NCBI GenBank assembly: GCA_038528235.1
Contig: JBCBEX010000008.1
Coordinates: 1 to 64,000 of the forward strand
Source: JBCBEX01 sp038528235
GTDB lineage: Bacteria; Bacteroidota; Rhodothermia; Rhodothermales; Rubricoccaceae
Direction of reading: 5' to 3'
DNA: 64,000 nt
The stretch's first letter is position 1. Each line of letters starts with the position of its first letter. A program made the position numbers and the translations under genes. The notes below the pieces were generated by a model. That model had not been told where the DNA came from. It saw nothing but the letters and a program-made list of their open reading frames with translations, and did no database searches. Positions 41,177 through 50,400 of the stretch are shown in pieces.

Positions 41177-41286
41177 GTCGATGTTCGATTGTCGATTTGG
41201 GATGTTCGATGTGAGTCGAAAGGACAACTCAGCGATGGTCATGTCTTTACCGATCGAAAATCTAACATCCTAGATCTACCATCGAC
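41177..41286. repeat. Degenerate word-repeat spacer
   Basis: Contains runs such as GATGTTCGATTGTCGATTT, GGGATGTTCGATGTG and later GATCGAAAATCTAACATCC. It fills the gap between the cupredoxin and MoxR genes. Confidence 0.5.
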
Positions 41287-42336
41287 ATGCTCGATCCTAC
41301 GCCACCCAGTCCAGCGGACTCTGCGGTCCACGCGTCTGGCCTCACCTCCGCCGACATCGCCGCGTTGGCGGAGGAGGTCGAGCGAGAGAGTGCCTTCGTG
41401 CGCACCCTCACAGACGCCCTTGCGGACGTGGTAGTCGGGCAGCGGCACATGGTCGAGCGGCTGCTGATCGGGCTGCTCGCGGGCGGGCACGTCCTCCTCG
41501 AAGGCGTGCCGGGCCTTGCCAAGACGCTCACCGTGAGCGCCCTCGCCGAAGCCCTCGACGCCGACTTCCAGCGCATCCAGTTCACGCCCGACCTGCTCCC
41601 GGCAGACCTCCTCGGCACGCTGATCTACAACCAGCGCACCGCCGACTTCCAAATCAAGAAGGGGCCGATCTTCGCCAACCTCGTCCTGGCTGACGAGGTG
41701 AACCGCGCGCCCGCGAAGGTCCAGAGCGCCCTCCTCGAAGCAATGCAGGAGCGCCAGGTCACCATCGGCGAGACGACGTTCCCGCTGCCGAAGCCGTTTC
41801 TCGTCCTCGCGACGCAGAACCCGATCGAGCAGGAGGGGACGTATCCGCTCCCCGAGGCACAAGTCGACCGGTTCCTCTTGAAGGTGGTGGTCGGCTATCC
41901 GTCGCGCGACGAGGAGTTGGAGATCATGCGGCGTATGGCCCGCACGGGCGAGCGCACAGCGATTCCGACCGTCGTCACGCCGCAGCAAGTGCTCAAGGCG
42001 CGCGGTCTGCTCAACCGTTTCTACGTGGATGAGCGCGTGGAGCACTACATCGTCGACCTCGTGATGGCGACGCGCCAGCCGGGCCGCTACCGCCTCGCCG
42101 ACATCGCGCCGCTTCTGAGCTTCGGCGCGTCGCCGCGCGCGACCATCGGGCTCAACCTCGCTGCGCGCGCCCACGCCTTCCTCGACGCCCGCGCGTACGT
42201 CACCCCCGACGACGTCCGCGCCATTGCGCCCGACGTGCTCCGGCACCGTCTCGCGCTCACCTACGAGGCCGAAGCCGAGGAAATCACGACGGACCACCTC
42301 GTCCGGAAAATCCTGGACGCCGTCGAGGTCCCCTGA
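41287..42336 (+). CDS. MoxR-family AAA+ ATPase
   Basis: 349 residues. Walker A GVPGLAKT near residue 75, preceded by HVLLE; Walker B-like LVLADEVNRAP; sensor region FLVLATQNPIEQEGTYPLPEAQ and DRFLLK; C-terminal lid helices. MoxR ATPases work as chaperones with vWA or DUF58 proteins to insert cofactors or assemble complexes. No DUF58 or vWA gene follows here, so the partner is elsewhere; the vWA gene at 5215 is far away. HprK is 72 bp downstream across a word-repeat spacer. Confidence 0.93.
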   Translation: MLDPTPPSPADSAVHASGLTSADIAALAEEVERESAFVRTLTDALADVVVGQRHMVERLLIGLLAGGHVLLEGVPGLAKTLTVSALAEALDADFQRIQFTPDLLPADLLGTLIYNQRTADFQIKKGPIFANLVLADEVNRAPAKVQSALLEAMQERQVTIGETTFPLPKPFLVLATQNPIEQEGTYPLPEAQVDRFLLKVVVGYPSRDEELEIMRRMARTGERTAIPTVVTPQQVLKARGLLNRFYVDERVEHYIVDLVMATRQPGRYRLADIAPLLSFGASPRATIGLNLAARAHAFLDARAYVTPDDVRAIAPDVLRHRLALTYEAEAEEITTDHLVRKILDAVEVP

Positions 42337-42408
42337 TTTTCGATGTTTGATTTATGATTTACGATTGGGTCATGCTCAACATTATAAATCTTCAATCTCA
42401 AATCGCAA
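42337..42408. repeat. Degenerate word-repeat spacer
   Basis: AT-rich run of related words: GATTTTCGATGTTTGATTT, ATGATTTACGATTGGG, AAATCTTCAATCTCAAATCG. It lies directly before the hprK start. Confidence 0.55.
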
Positions 42409-43428
42409 ATGAGAACGCCTCAGCCCTTCAAAAAGCAATCGATCACCGTCGCCTTCATGATGGCGGAGATGCGCGAGACGGTGCATGTCGAGATCGAGAC
42501 GGTGCACGAGGGGGAGGCCGAGGAGCGGCTCGTGACGGAGAGCAACCTCCACCGTCCGGGCATCGCGCTCGCGGGCTACACCGACCTCTTCACGCACCAG
42601 CGCGTGCAGGTGCTCGGCAACACCGAAAATCAGTTTCTCGCTCACCTCGACGAGGACGACCGCGCCGCGGCGTTCCAGCGGCTCGTCAATTTCCCCGTCC
42701 CGTGCCTCATCCTCACAGAGAGCAACCAGCTTCCAATCGCGCAGGTCGAGCAGGCGAAGCGGGCCGGGGTACCCGTCTACCGGACGCCGATGCCGTCCAC
42801 CGAGTTTATGTACCACCTCCGGGACTTCCTGGAGGACCAGTTCGCGCCGATGCAGACCGTCCATGCCTCGATGGTGGACGTCTACGGCGTGGGCCTGCTG
42901 ATCGTCGGCAAGTCGGGCATCGGTAAGAGTGAGGTGGCGCTCGACCTCGTGGAGCGCGGCCACCGGCTCGTCGCGGACGACGTCGTTGTGGTAACGAAGA
43001 AGGCCGAGAACGTGGTCATGGGCGCGGGGACCGACCTCATGGGCCACTTCATGGAGATCCGCGGCATCGGCCTCGTGGACGTGCGCGCGATGTTCGGCAT
43101 CCGCGCGATCCGCTTCCAGAAGCGCATCGAGGTGGTCGTGGAGATGGAGCACTGGGAGCCCGACCGCGAGTACACCCGCGTCGGCATGACGGGCGAGGCG
43201 CAGGAGCTACTCGGCGTCGATCTGCCGCTCGTGCGCCTACCGATCATCCCGGGCAAGAACGTGACGGTGATCTGCGAGGTCATCGCCATGAACCACCTGC
43301 TGCGGCACTACGGCTACGACCCCGCTGAGATCATGAAGCAGCGGCTCGCCGAGCGCATCGCGGCGAAGAACGGTGGGGCCGCTAGACCGCGTCGCGGCGT
43401 GACCTACTTCGAGCACGACTACGAGTAG
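42409..43428 (+). CDS. hprK: HPr kinase/phosphorylase
   Basis: 339 residues, usual length. The N-terminal domain (1-130) includes GIALAGYTDLF. The catalytic domain has the P-loop GKSGIGKSE, the HRLVADDVV metal-binding block, the HprK signature EIRGIGLVDVRAMFG and a basic C-terminal helix. HprK phosphorylates and dephosphorylates a regulatory Ser on HPr. No PTS genes are visible in this window, as in many bacteria where it serves carbon- or nitrogen-linked regulation. The start is ATG 42409. Confidence 0.95.
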   Translation: MRTPQPFKKQSITVAFMMAEMRETVHVEIETVHEGEAEERLVTESNLHRPGIALAGYTDLFTHQRVQVLGNTENQFLAHLDEDDRAAAFQRLVNFPVPCLILTESNQLPIAQVEQAKRAGVPVYRTPMPSTEFMYHLRDFLEDQFAPMQTVHASMVDVYGVGLLIVGKSGIGKSEVALDLVERGHRLVADDVVVVTKKAENVVMGAGTDLMGHFMEIRGIGLVDVRAMFGIRAIRFQKRIEVVVEMEHWEPDREYTRVGMTGEAQELLGVDLPLVRLPIIPGKNVTVICEVIAMNHLLRHYGYDPAEIMKQRLAERIAAKNGGAARPRRGVTYFEHDYE

Positions 43429-43470
43429 CGGGCTGTCGGCGAACGGCTCACGGCTCTTCGTAGAAGAAGG

Positions 43471-43555
43471 TGTCATCCTGAACTCGGTTCAGGATCTCTG
43501 ACGGTCGCGGTGTTTCAGGACATCGCCGAGATGCTGAACCAAGTTCAGTATGACA
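43471..43555. repeat. 85-bp inverted-repeat element
   Basis: The left arm (43471-43495, beginning TGTCATCCTGAACT) pairs with the right arm (43531-43555) at 22 of 25 positions. Internal GAACTCGGTTC forms a smaller hairpin. It lies between the convergent hprK and T9SS genes. The TGTCATCCTGA terminus is shared with the 38246 element. Confidence 0.7.
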
Positions 43556-43590
43556 ATCATGGAAGTAGGCAGCCCCATCCGGTATGAACT

Positions 43591-43610
43591 ATAGGCTCCC
43601 GGGAGCCTAT
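43591..43610. terminator. Perfect 20-bp palindrome between convergent genes
   Basis: ATAGGCTCCC followed directly by its reverse complement, with no spacer. It lies 15 bp after the stop of the minus-strand T9SS gene. It could be a bidirectional terminator or a protein-binding site. There is no clear U-tract on either side. Confidence 0.5.
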
Positions 43611-43624
43611 GCTACGACGGGCCC

Positions 43625-46600
43625 TCACCGCAATCGCGTGAGACGGAGCGCGTCGGTGCCATCGGGTGTGCGAACCTGAACGACGTACACGCCGCTCGGC
43701 ACCGATCCTGCGTGCCACGGCACCGCGTGCGTTCCGGGCGCGAGCAGCCCGTCGTGCAGCACGGCCACGCGACGGCCGAGCAGGTCGAAGACGGCCACCT
43801 CGGCGCGCGTCGCTACGGGCACGTCTACACGCAGCGTCGTCGTCTCCGCGAACGGGTTCGGGTAGGCCGCGGAGAGACGCACCGCTGTTGGGCGTGCCGC
43901 CGAGTCGTCCTCGTTGGCGACGGGCGCTTCGGCAGGCAGCGCGACCGTCGTGAGGCCGAGCGCAGGGCCGTCCTGGTTCGCCGCCGGGTCGAGGAACCCC
44001 GAGAGCACAACGAACTGCACGGTCGAGGGGTCACTGAAGTCGAGATCGTAGGTGCCCACCGTCGCCCCGTCGGCGTGGCGGCGCACCTCCACGCGCGGCG
44101 TTGTGCGGTCGAGGGCCAGCGGCACCGAGACGGCGTTGAACGTCAGGCTGTCCGCGACTACGGTCCCGTCGGGGAGCACCACGTCCACGGCGGGCGCATC
44201 GGTGACGGCGTGGACGAACCGCGCGAGCAGACGGTCGCCGAGCGGGAGGGCGCGGTCGGGTGCTCGTAGGGCGACGAGCCCGATGCCCGTGTCGAGGCCG
44301 TCGGGGTTGGGCGCGTAGTCGCCGGGCGTGTCCACCCCGGTCACGGCAAAGGTGACGCCGCCGATGTTGTCCACGACGAGCGTGTCGGTGGACAGCACCG
44401 TCCCGTCTTCGGCGGCGAGTTCGAACACGAGCGGCTGGCCCACGGGGAAGTCGGTGGTCGTGACGACGCTCTCGCCGAACGCGACCGTGCCCAGCACCTC
44501 GCCGGATGGTGACGAGGCCGCTCTGCCGAGGCTCGGGTTGGCGCAACTCAGTTGCGCGGTGGGTCCCACATAGGCCACGCTGGTCACACTGCGTCCGCCT
44601 CCCGAGCCCCCAGATCCACCTCGGCTGCGGCTGCTCACACTGGTGACGACGACGGGCGGCGGAGGTCGGTAGTCGCGCCACTTCGCCAGTCCGGGCGCCT
44701 GCTGCCCTGCGCCCACCTCGCTGAACTGCCCGCCGACGTACCAGGTGCTCGTGTCGAAGCGGCCGATCCGGCACGAGGTCCAGCCCGTGTCGAAGACGGT
44801 GCCGTTCGTCCCGCCGCCGATGGAGGTGAACACCTCCGGGCCGCGCCGCACGGGGTCGTCGTCGAACTGCCCGCCGGGGTAGAGCGGCGCGTAGTTCCGC
44901 AGCAGCACCACATTGGGCGACGTGATCGTGTTGCCGAACTCGTCGTAGGCCTCCGTAAACGTGCCCGTGACCATGTAGGCGAAGGCTCCGTTGTCCTCGC
45001 CAAAGAACGAGATGCTTGGCGAAGATGAGGCCTCAGGGCGAAACTCGATGGAAAGGACGGGGCCGTTGGTGCCGTTCCCAGGCGTCCCGCTCGCCTGGCC
45101 GAACGGCAAACCGAGTTCGGACCACCGCGAGCCGCCGGTGCCGACCAGCACGCGGGCTAGGTTGGAGACGGGTAGGTTGGGGCCGTCGGTCAGCACGCTC
45201 GTAAAGCTGCCGCCCACGTAGAGCGTCGTCGAGGTCACGTCCAGGCGGCATTGGTCAGGACCAGCGAGGCGCTGATTTAGGGTCGCAAGCCGCGTCGCGG
45301 ACGAGCGTAGACTTTCGAGGGCGTAGACCGGACCGGCCGGGCCGCCGCCGATAGCGCGCCACTGTCCGTCCGTCGTGAGCCAGGCAAGGTTGCGCGCGCC
45401 GGCGACGCCCATGCCGTTCGCGTCTAGCACGGTGTTGAACTGCCCACCAATGAACAGCGCGTGCCCTTCCAGGCCATCGTCGGTCGGCACCAGACGGGAC
45501 CGCTGCCCCGCTTCGAGGCGCAGGGCGAAGACGGGGCCGGTGGGACCACCCGTGACGGCCTCCCAGCGGTTCGAGCGAAGGTTGTAGCGTGCCAGGTTGC
45601 GCACGGCCACCGTCGAGCCGTCAGCGTTGGTCGCCGTGTCGAACTCGCCGCCGACGTAGATGAATTCGCTCGCGTCCTCGTCAAAGCGGCAGGGAAGGGG
45701 GAGGTGGTCGATGGCGTGGACCGTGCCAGTGCCGGGCACGCCGCCGAGGCTCACGCCGAGCCCGAGCGCCTGCCAGCGTTCGTTGCCGAAGCGCCAGAGC
45801 GCCACGTTGCTCACGGGCACCGCCGTGCCGTCGTCCTGCGTCACCTCGGTGAACTGCCCCGCGATCATCATCGCCAAGCCACCACCGTCTGCGACAAGCG
45901 GCAGCGCGGTGGCGCGGAGCGCATGCACGATGCCGCTGGGATCGGTGATGCCCTGGCCGGGGTCGTCCCAATCGAATCCCGTCGTGGAGAAGGCAATGCG
46001 GTTGACCGGACGAGTTCGCACCGACGCGAGGTCGCCACCGACGGCCACGAGGCGGATCAGGTCGAGCGGGTCGCCGTTGCGCGGCACGATCAGCTCCTCG
46101 ACGGCCCGCACGGTGCCGCTCACGCCCACGAACGGCGGCTGGGGCGACGTCCACGCACCGTTCCAGAGTGCGAAGTTGGCAACGGTGGTGAGAGAGCCGT
46201 TGAACAGGAAGAAGTTGTCGAACAGCCCACCGGCGAAGAGGTAGCGTCCAGGCCGCCCCCGGTTGGCCGCTAGGGTGCTCGGGAAGCCATTGGCGATGAC
46301 GGCGATGGCCGACCAGTTCGCGAAGCCTGCGTTGGACTGGTGGATCGTGGAGCGCACGCCGAAGCCGCCGTCCCCGAAGGCGTAAAGAAAGCCCGCGCCG
46401 TCCAGGACAAGGTCGTAGATGTTGGGCTCGAGGTCGAGGCCGCTGCCGAAGCCCGACCACACCGTGCCGTTGTAGCGCCACACCTGGCGTACGTCGGTGT
46501 TGATCTCGATCCCGGTCCCGCCGATGAAGACGTTGGTCCCGTCCGTGGCGATGGTGCGCGGCGTGCTCGCTCCGGCGTCGAGGCCGTTGAAGAGCGCCTC

Positions 46601-47311
46601 CCATTGCCCCGTGGCAAACCGGAAGCGGGCGACCTGCCGCACCGTCAGCGTTGTGCCGTCGCCCTGCGTCGCCGTTTCGAAGCGGCCCGTGACCACTACG
46701 TTGCCGAATGGATCGGCGTCAAGGTCCACGACGGGGTCGCTCACGCCGAGGCCGAGCCCTTCCCAGATGCCCGTGCTCTGGTTCCATCGCCCGATGTTGC
46801 CGAGCGTCGTCCCGTCCGTGGCCTGCGCGAAGCGACCGCCTACGAGCAGGTTCCCTGCGGCATCCACGTCGATTGTCTGGACGGTGGCCTGGTCCAGACC
46901 GCCACCCAAATCGTCCCACTGCCCCGTTGCGATGTCGTAGCGCGCGACGTACGCGACGCCCACGCTACCGCCGTTCCCGTTGACGGCACGGTCGGTCCCG
47001 ACCTGCGTCGCGACGTAGAGCGCATCACCCCCATCGGTCACGGCGATGCGGTTGGCGTATTGCGGCGGGAGGCCTGGCAGCGTCGTCCACTGGCTGCCGT
47101 CCCAGCGCGCCATCTCCGGGCGGAAGCCGTTTGGTTGAAACTGAAGCACGTAGACGTTTCCCGCTGCGTCCATCGCACTGGATACGGGCTGTGGAAGCGA
47201 CTGCGCGCCCGTGCTGAGCGGCTGCCACGACGGCTGCGGCTGCGCGGACGCGGACAGCGCGAGCAGGACCGCGAGGCCAAGAAGGAGGGAGGACGACGTG
47301 AAACGGTACAT
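43625..47311 (-). CDS. Large T9SS-exported repeat protein (DUF4397-like domain)
   Basis: 1228 residues with signal peptide (LLGLAVLLALSASAQ). Residues about 30-860 are a run of about twelve short beta repeats of the form WEALGLGV..., then NLARYN, then LYVGGQF, like delta-60/Kelch-style propeller blades. A Gly/Ser/Arg linker follows (GGSGGSGGGRS). A DUF4397-type beta domain near 1010-1140 (LLARFVHAVTDAPAVDVVL) precedes a type A T9SS sorting domain (AYPNPFAETTTLRV, VFDLLGRRVAVLHDG, PSGVYVVQV). The protein is secreted and attached at the surface. The role is unknown: adhesion or display is plausible. No enzyme motif is seen. Confidence 0.88.
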   Translation of the reverse strand: MYRFTSSSLLLGLAVLLALSASAQPQPSWQPLSTGAQSLPQPVSSAMDAAGNVYVLQFQPNGFRPEMARWDGSQWTTLPGLPPQYANRIAVTDGGDALYVATQVGTDRAVNGNGGSVGVAYVARYDIATGQWDDLGGGLDQATVQTIDVDAAGNLLVGGRFAQATDGTTLGNIGRWNQSTGIWEGLGLGVSDPVVDLDADPFGNVVVTGRFETATQGDGTTLTVRQVARFRFATGQWEALFNGLDAGASTPRTIATDGTNVFIGGTGIEINTDVRQVWRYNGTVWSGFGSGLDLEPNIYDLVLDGAGFLYAFGDGGFGVRSTIHQSNAGFANWSAIAVIANGFPSTLAANRGRPGRYLFAGGLFDNFFLFNGSLTTVANFALWNGAWTSPQPPFVGVSGTVRAVEELIVPRNGDPLDLIRLVAVGGDLASVRTRPVNRIAFSTTGFDWDDPGQGITDPSGIVHALRATALPLVADGGGLAMMIAGQFTEVTQDDGTAVPVSNVALWRFGNERWQALGLGVSLGGVPGTGTVHAIDHLPLPCRFDEDASEFIYVGGEFDTATNADGSTVAVRNLARYNLRSNRWEAVTGGPTGPVFALRLEAGQRSRLVPTDDGLEGHALFIGGQFNTVLDANGMGVAGARNLAWLTTDGQWRAIGGGPAGPVYALESLRSSATRLATLNQRLAGPDQCRLDVTSTTLYVGGSFTSVLTDGPNLPVSNLARVLVGTGGSRWSELGLPFGQASGTPGNGTNGPVLSIEFRPEASSSPSISFFGEDNGAFAYMVTGTFTEAYDEFGNTITSPNVVLLRNYAPLYPGGQFDDDPVRRGPEVFTSIGGGTNGTVFDTGWTSCRIGRFDTSTWYVGGQFSEVGAGQQAPGLAKWRDYRPPPPVVVTSVSSRSRGGSGGSGGGRSVTSVAYVGPTAQLSCANPSLGRAASSPSGEVLGTVAFGESVVTTTDFPVGQPLVFELAAEDGTVLSTDTLVVDNIGGVTFAVTGVDTPGDYAPNPDGLDTGIGLVALRAPDRALPLGDRLLARFVHAVTDAPAVDVVLPDGTVVADSLTFNAVSVPLALDRTTPRVEVRRHADGATVGTYDLDFSDPSTVQFVVLSGFLDPAANQDGPALGLTTVALPAEAPVANEDDSAARPTAVRLSAAYPNPFAETTTLRVDVPVATRAEVAVFDLLGRRVAVLHDGLLAPGTHAVPWHAGSVPSGVYVVQVRTPDGTDALRLTRLR

Positions 47312-47470
47312 GGACGCCGAGGGCTAGCTAGCTGCAAAGCACAACCCTGGGCGCGAGCTGTGGTCCGCACACGCGGACGCGCCAAGGTGGTGCGCTCGCG
47401 CTCGCGCATGCCTGCCATTCGCTGGCGCATTTCTGCCAGTCGGGCTTCTCACGCTATGCGCTCAGCCATT

Positions 47471-50400
47471 CTATCCCTCGCCATAGACCGAGGGCAGCAC
47501 ACCGAACTCGGTCTTGAACCGCTTTGTGAAGTGCGACTCGCTGCGGAAGCCCACCGCGTAGGCGACCTCAGCGACGGTGCCGCTGCGTCCGGCCAGCAGC
47601 GTCGCAGCTCGCTGAAGCCGCATCGCTCGCACGAAAGCCGCCGGGGTGAGCCCCGTCAGCGCCCGCATCCGCCGGTGCAACTGCCGCGGGCTCAACGCGA
47701 GCCGGTCGGCTAGCACCTCGACGGTGAGGTGCGGGTCCGCCAGCGCGTCCTCCACGACAGCACGCACTCGCTCGACGAACGCGGCATCGTCCGAGGTGAC
47801 AACGATCTCGCTCGGTTGCACGACCACCTCGCGGCGGAAGCGGTCGCGTAGTGTCTGGTGCCGCGCCACCAGGGCGTCGAGGTGGGCGCGGAGGACGGGT
47901 AGGCTAAACGGCTTGGCGAGGTAGACGTCGGCTCCGGCATCAAGACCGGCTACCCTGTCGGCGGCGTCGGCGCGGGCCGTGAGCAGCACGATGGGCGTCG
48001 CCCGGAGCGCCTCATCGGTCCGCAGCGCAGCGGTGAGGGCGAGGCCGTCCATGTTCGGCATCATCACGTCGCTCACGATCAGGTCCGGGCGCAGCGATTT
48101 CGCGAGGGCGAGCGCCTCGGCACCGTCGGCGGCCGGGTAGACCTCGTAGCCTTCGGCAAGCGCACGGGCGAGAAAGTCGCGGAGGGCCGCGTGGTCCTCC
48201 ACCAGCAACAGCGTCGGTCGTTCGCCCAGCGCAAGCGAGTCGTCGCTAGCCTCGGCCATCCTTCTGGGAAGGCGGGGTACAGTGGCAGCCTGGGACGAGC
48301 TAGGCGTCAGCGCAACAGGTGCGGCATCGGTCGTAGGGAGGGCGACCACGAAGGTGCTGCCGACGCCCACTTCGCTGGTCACGCTGACCGTGCCTCCGTG
48401 CGCCTCCACCAACTCCTTCGCCAACGCGAGCCCGATTCCGGTCCCGGCCCGGCCCGACGTGGGCGAGGTCTCGACTTGGTAGAACCGATCGAACACATGC
48501 GGCAGCGCCTCTGCCGGGATGCCGCTGCCGGTGTCCTCGACCGTCAATCTCGCGATTCCTTCCGAAGCCGCTAGCTGGACGGTGATGCGACCTCCCTCCG
48601 GCGTGTGCGCGAGTGCATTGCTGACCAGATTGGCGACGACCCGTCTGAGGTGCCGCGCTTCGCCGAGGACGACAGGTGAGGGCTCGACACCGGCGACGAC
48701 GAGCGTGAGGCCATGCTGGACCGCCTCGGACTCGAAAGCGGCGACCGTGCCTACCACGAGATCGCCGAAGTCGATCGGCGTGCGATCGAGCGCGAGATGG
48801 CCCGCTTCGAGCTTGGCGAGGTCAAGAAGCTGGTTGACGAGGTCGAGCAGGTGCGTGGCCTGCGCGTGCGCGGTGTGGAGGTCCCCCTCAGCCTGGGCGC
48901 CAGCGAGTGCTCGCTCCAGCGGGCCGAGCACCAGCGTCAGCGGCGTGCGGAACTCGTGGCTCAGGTTCTCGAAGAGCCGGTTCTTCGCAGCGTCGAGCTT
49001 CCGAAGCTGCGCCGCTTGCGCCTCCACGACAGCCCGGGCCGCGCGTGTCTCGGCGAGAGCGTCCTCGGTGCGCTGCTTCTCCGCTTCGAGCGCAGCGGTA
49101 CGCTGGCGGACTTGTGCTCGGAGAAGGTCGGCGCGCTGCCTCAAACCCCGCACGCGAGCCGCATACGCGGCAAGGCCGAAACCTACGAGGACAAGCGTGA
49201 GGCCAAGCCGGAACCACCACGTCTGTGAGAGGCGTGGCTCCACGGTGAAGGCATACCGTGCTGGCTCCGCACTCCAAACGCCCTGGTGGTTGGCGGCTTC
49301 CACGTAAAACGTGTAGCGACCCGGCGCGAGGTTGGTGTAGACCGCCGAGCGCCGGAGGCCCGTCGCCGTCCAGCCCTCATCGAAGCCGTCAAGGTGGTAG
49401 CGGTAGTGGACTCGGTCAGGCGCGGTGAGGTCAAACGCGTTGAAGTGCAGTTCGAGACGGTTAAGCGCTGGGGGGAACCGGGCGGGTGCTGCGGGCCCCA
49501 TGAAGCTGTTGGCATCCGCATCGACGCGTGTTACGGCAACGGGCGGAGGCGGCAGCGATGGTGGGAGGGCGTCGAGGTCCACGATGGCGACGCCCAGCGT
49601 GGTGGGGAAGAAGAGGCGGCCGTCCTCCGCGCGAGCAGCGGGGGGACTGAAACCATACACGCCTTCACCGGACACGCCTACCTCTGGCCCGTACGAGGTC
49701 CCGGCTACTCCGTCGATCTGGCCGTCCGCCAGCGCGTGCAGGTCGCGCTTGCGAACGCGGTAGAGGCTGTTGACGCGGCGCGTCCAGAGCGAACCGGCGC
49801 CGTCGTCCAGGAGCATCCGCTCGTGGTCGAGCGCGTCGAAGCGGAGCGTGCCGTCGGGTGCCGTTGTCAGCCGCGAAAGCAGCCCGCCACCGCCGATCCA
49901 AAGCGTCCCTGGTGCCGCGTCGTCATCTTCGAGAAGCGCAAAGACGGCGTTTTCCGCGAGGCCGTCGGTCGTGGTGAAGTTGTCAAAACGCGTCGTGTCC
50001 GGAGTAGCGTGCAGGCGCACCAGGCCGCCATCGGTGCCGGCCCACAGGCGCCCGAGCGTGTCCTGGGTAAGCACGCGGACGATCCCGCTGGGAAGTCCAT
50101 GGGCGACGCCATACCGATGCAATCGCCCGTCCAGATCGCGCCGCCAGAGACCCTGTCCGTTGTGGCCAATCCAGAGGCGGCCTGCCTGGTCTTCGAGCAA
50201 CGACAACGCGTCGATGGTCCCTTCAAGGCCGTCGACTAAGGCCAGCGCGCCGTTGACAGGGCGCGCGATGCCACGACCAGCTAGCCCCACCCATGGTCGA
50301 CCGTCGCGAGCGGAGGCGAGCGAGAGCACCGCGTTGCCACGTGCCGCGTCGGGCAGACGAAACACGTCGAGCCGGTCGCCGCGAAGGCGGTGCAGCGCTC

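Noticed and set aside
46340..47713. 457-codon plus-strand frame opposite the T9SS gene
   Set aside because: Composition is typical of an antisense shadow; it crosses the T9SS start and the end of the hybrid regulator without motifs.
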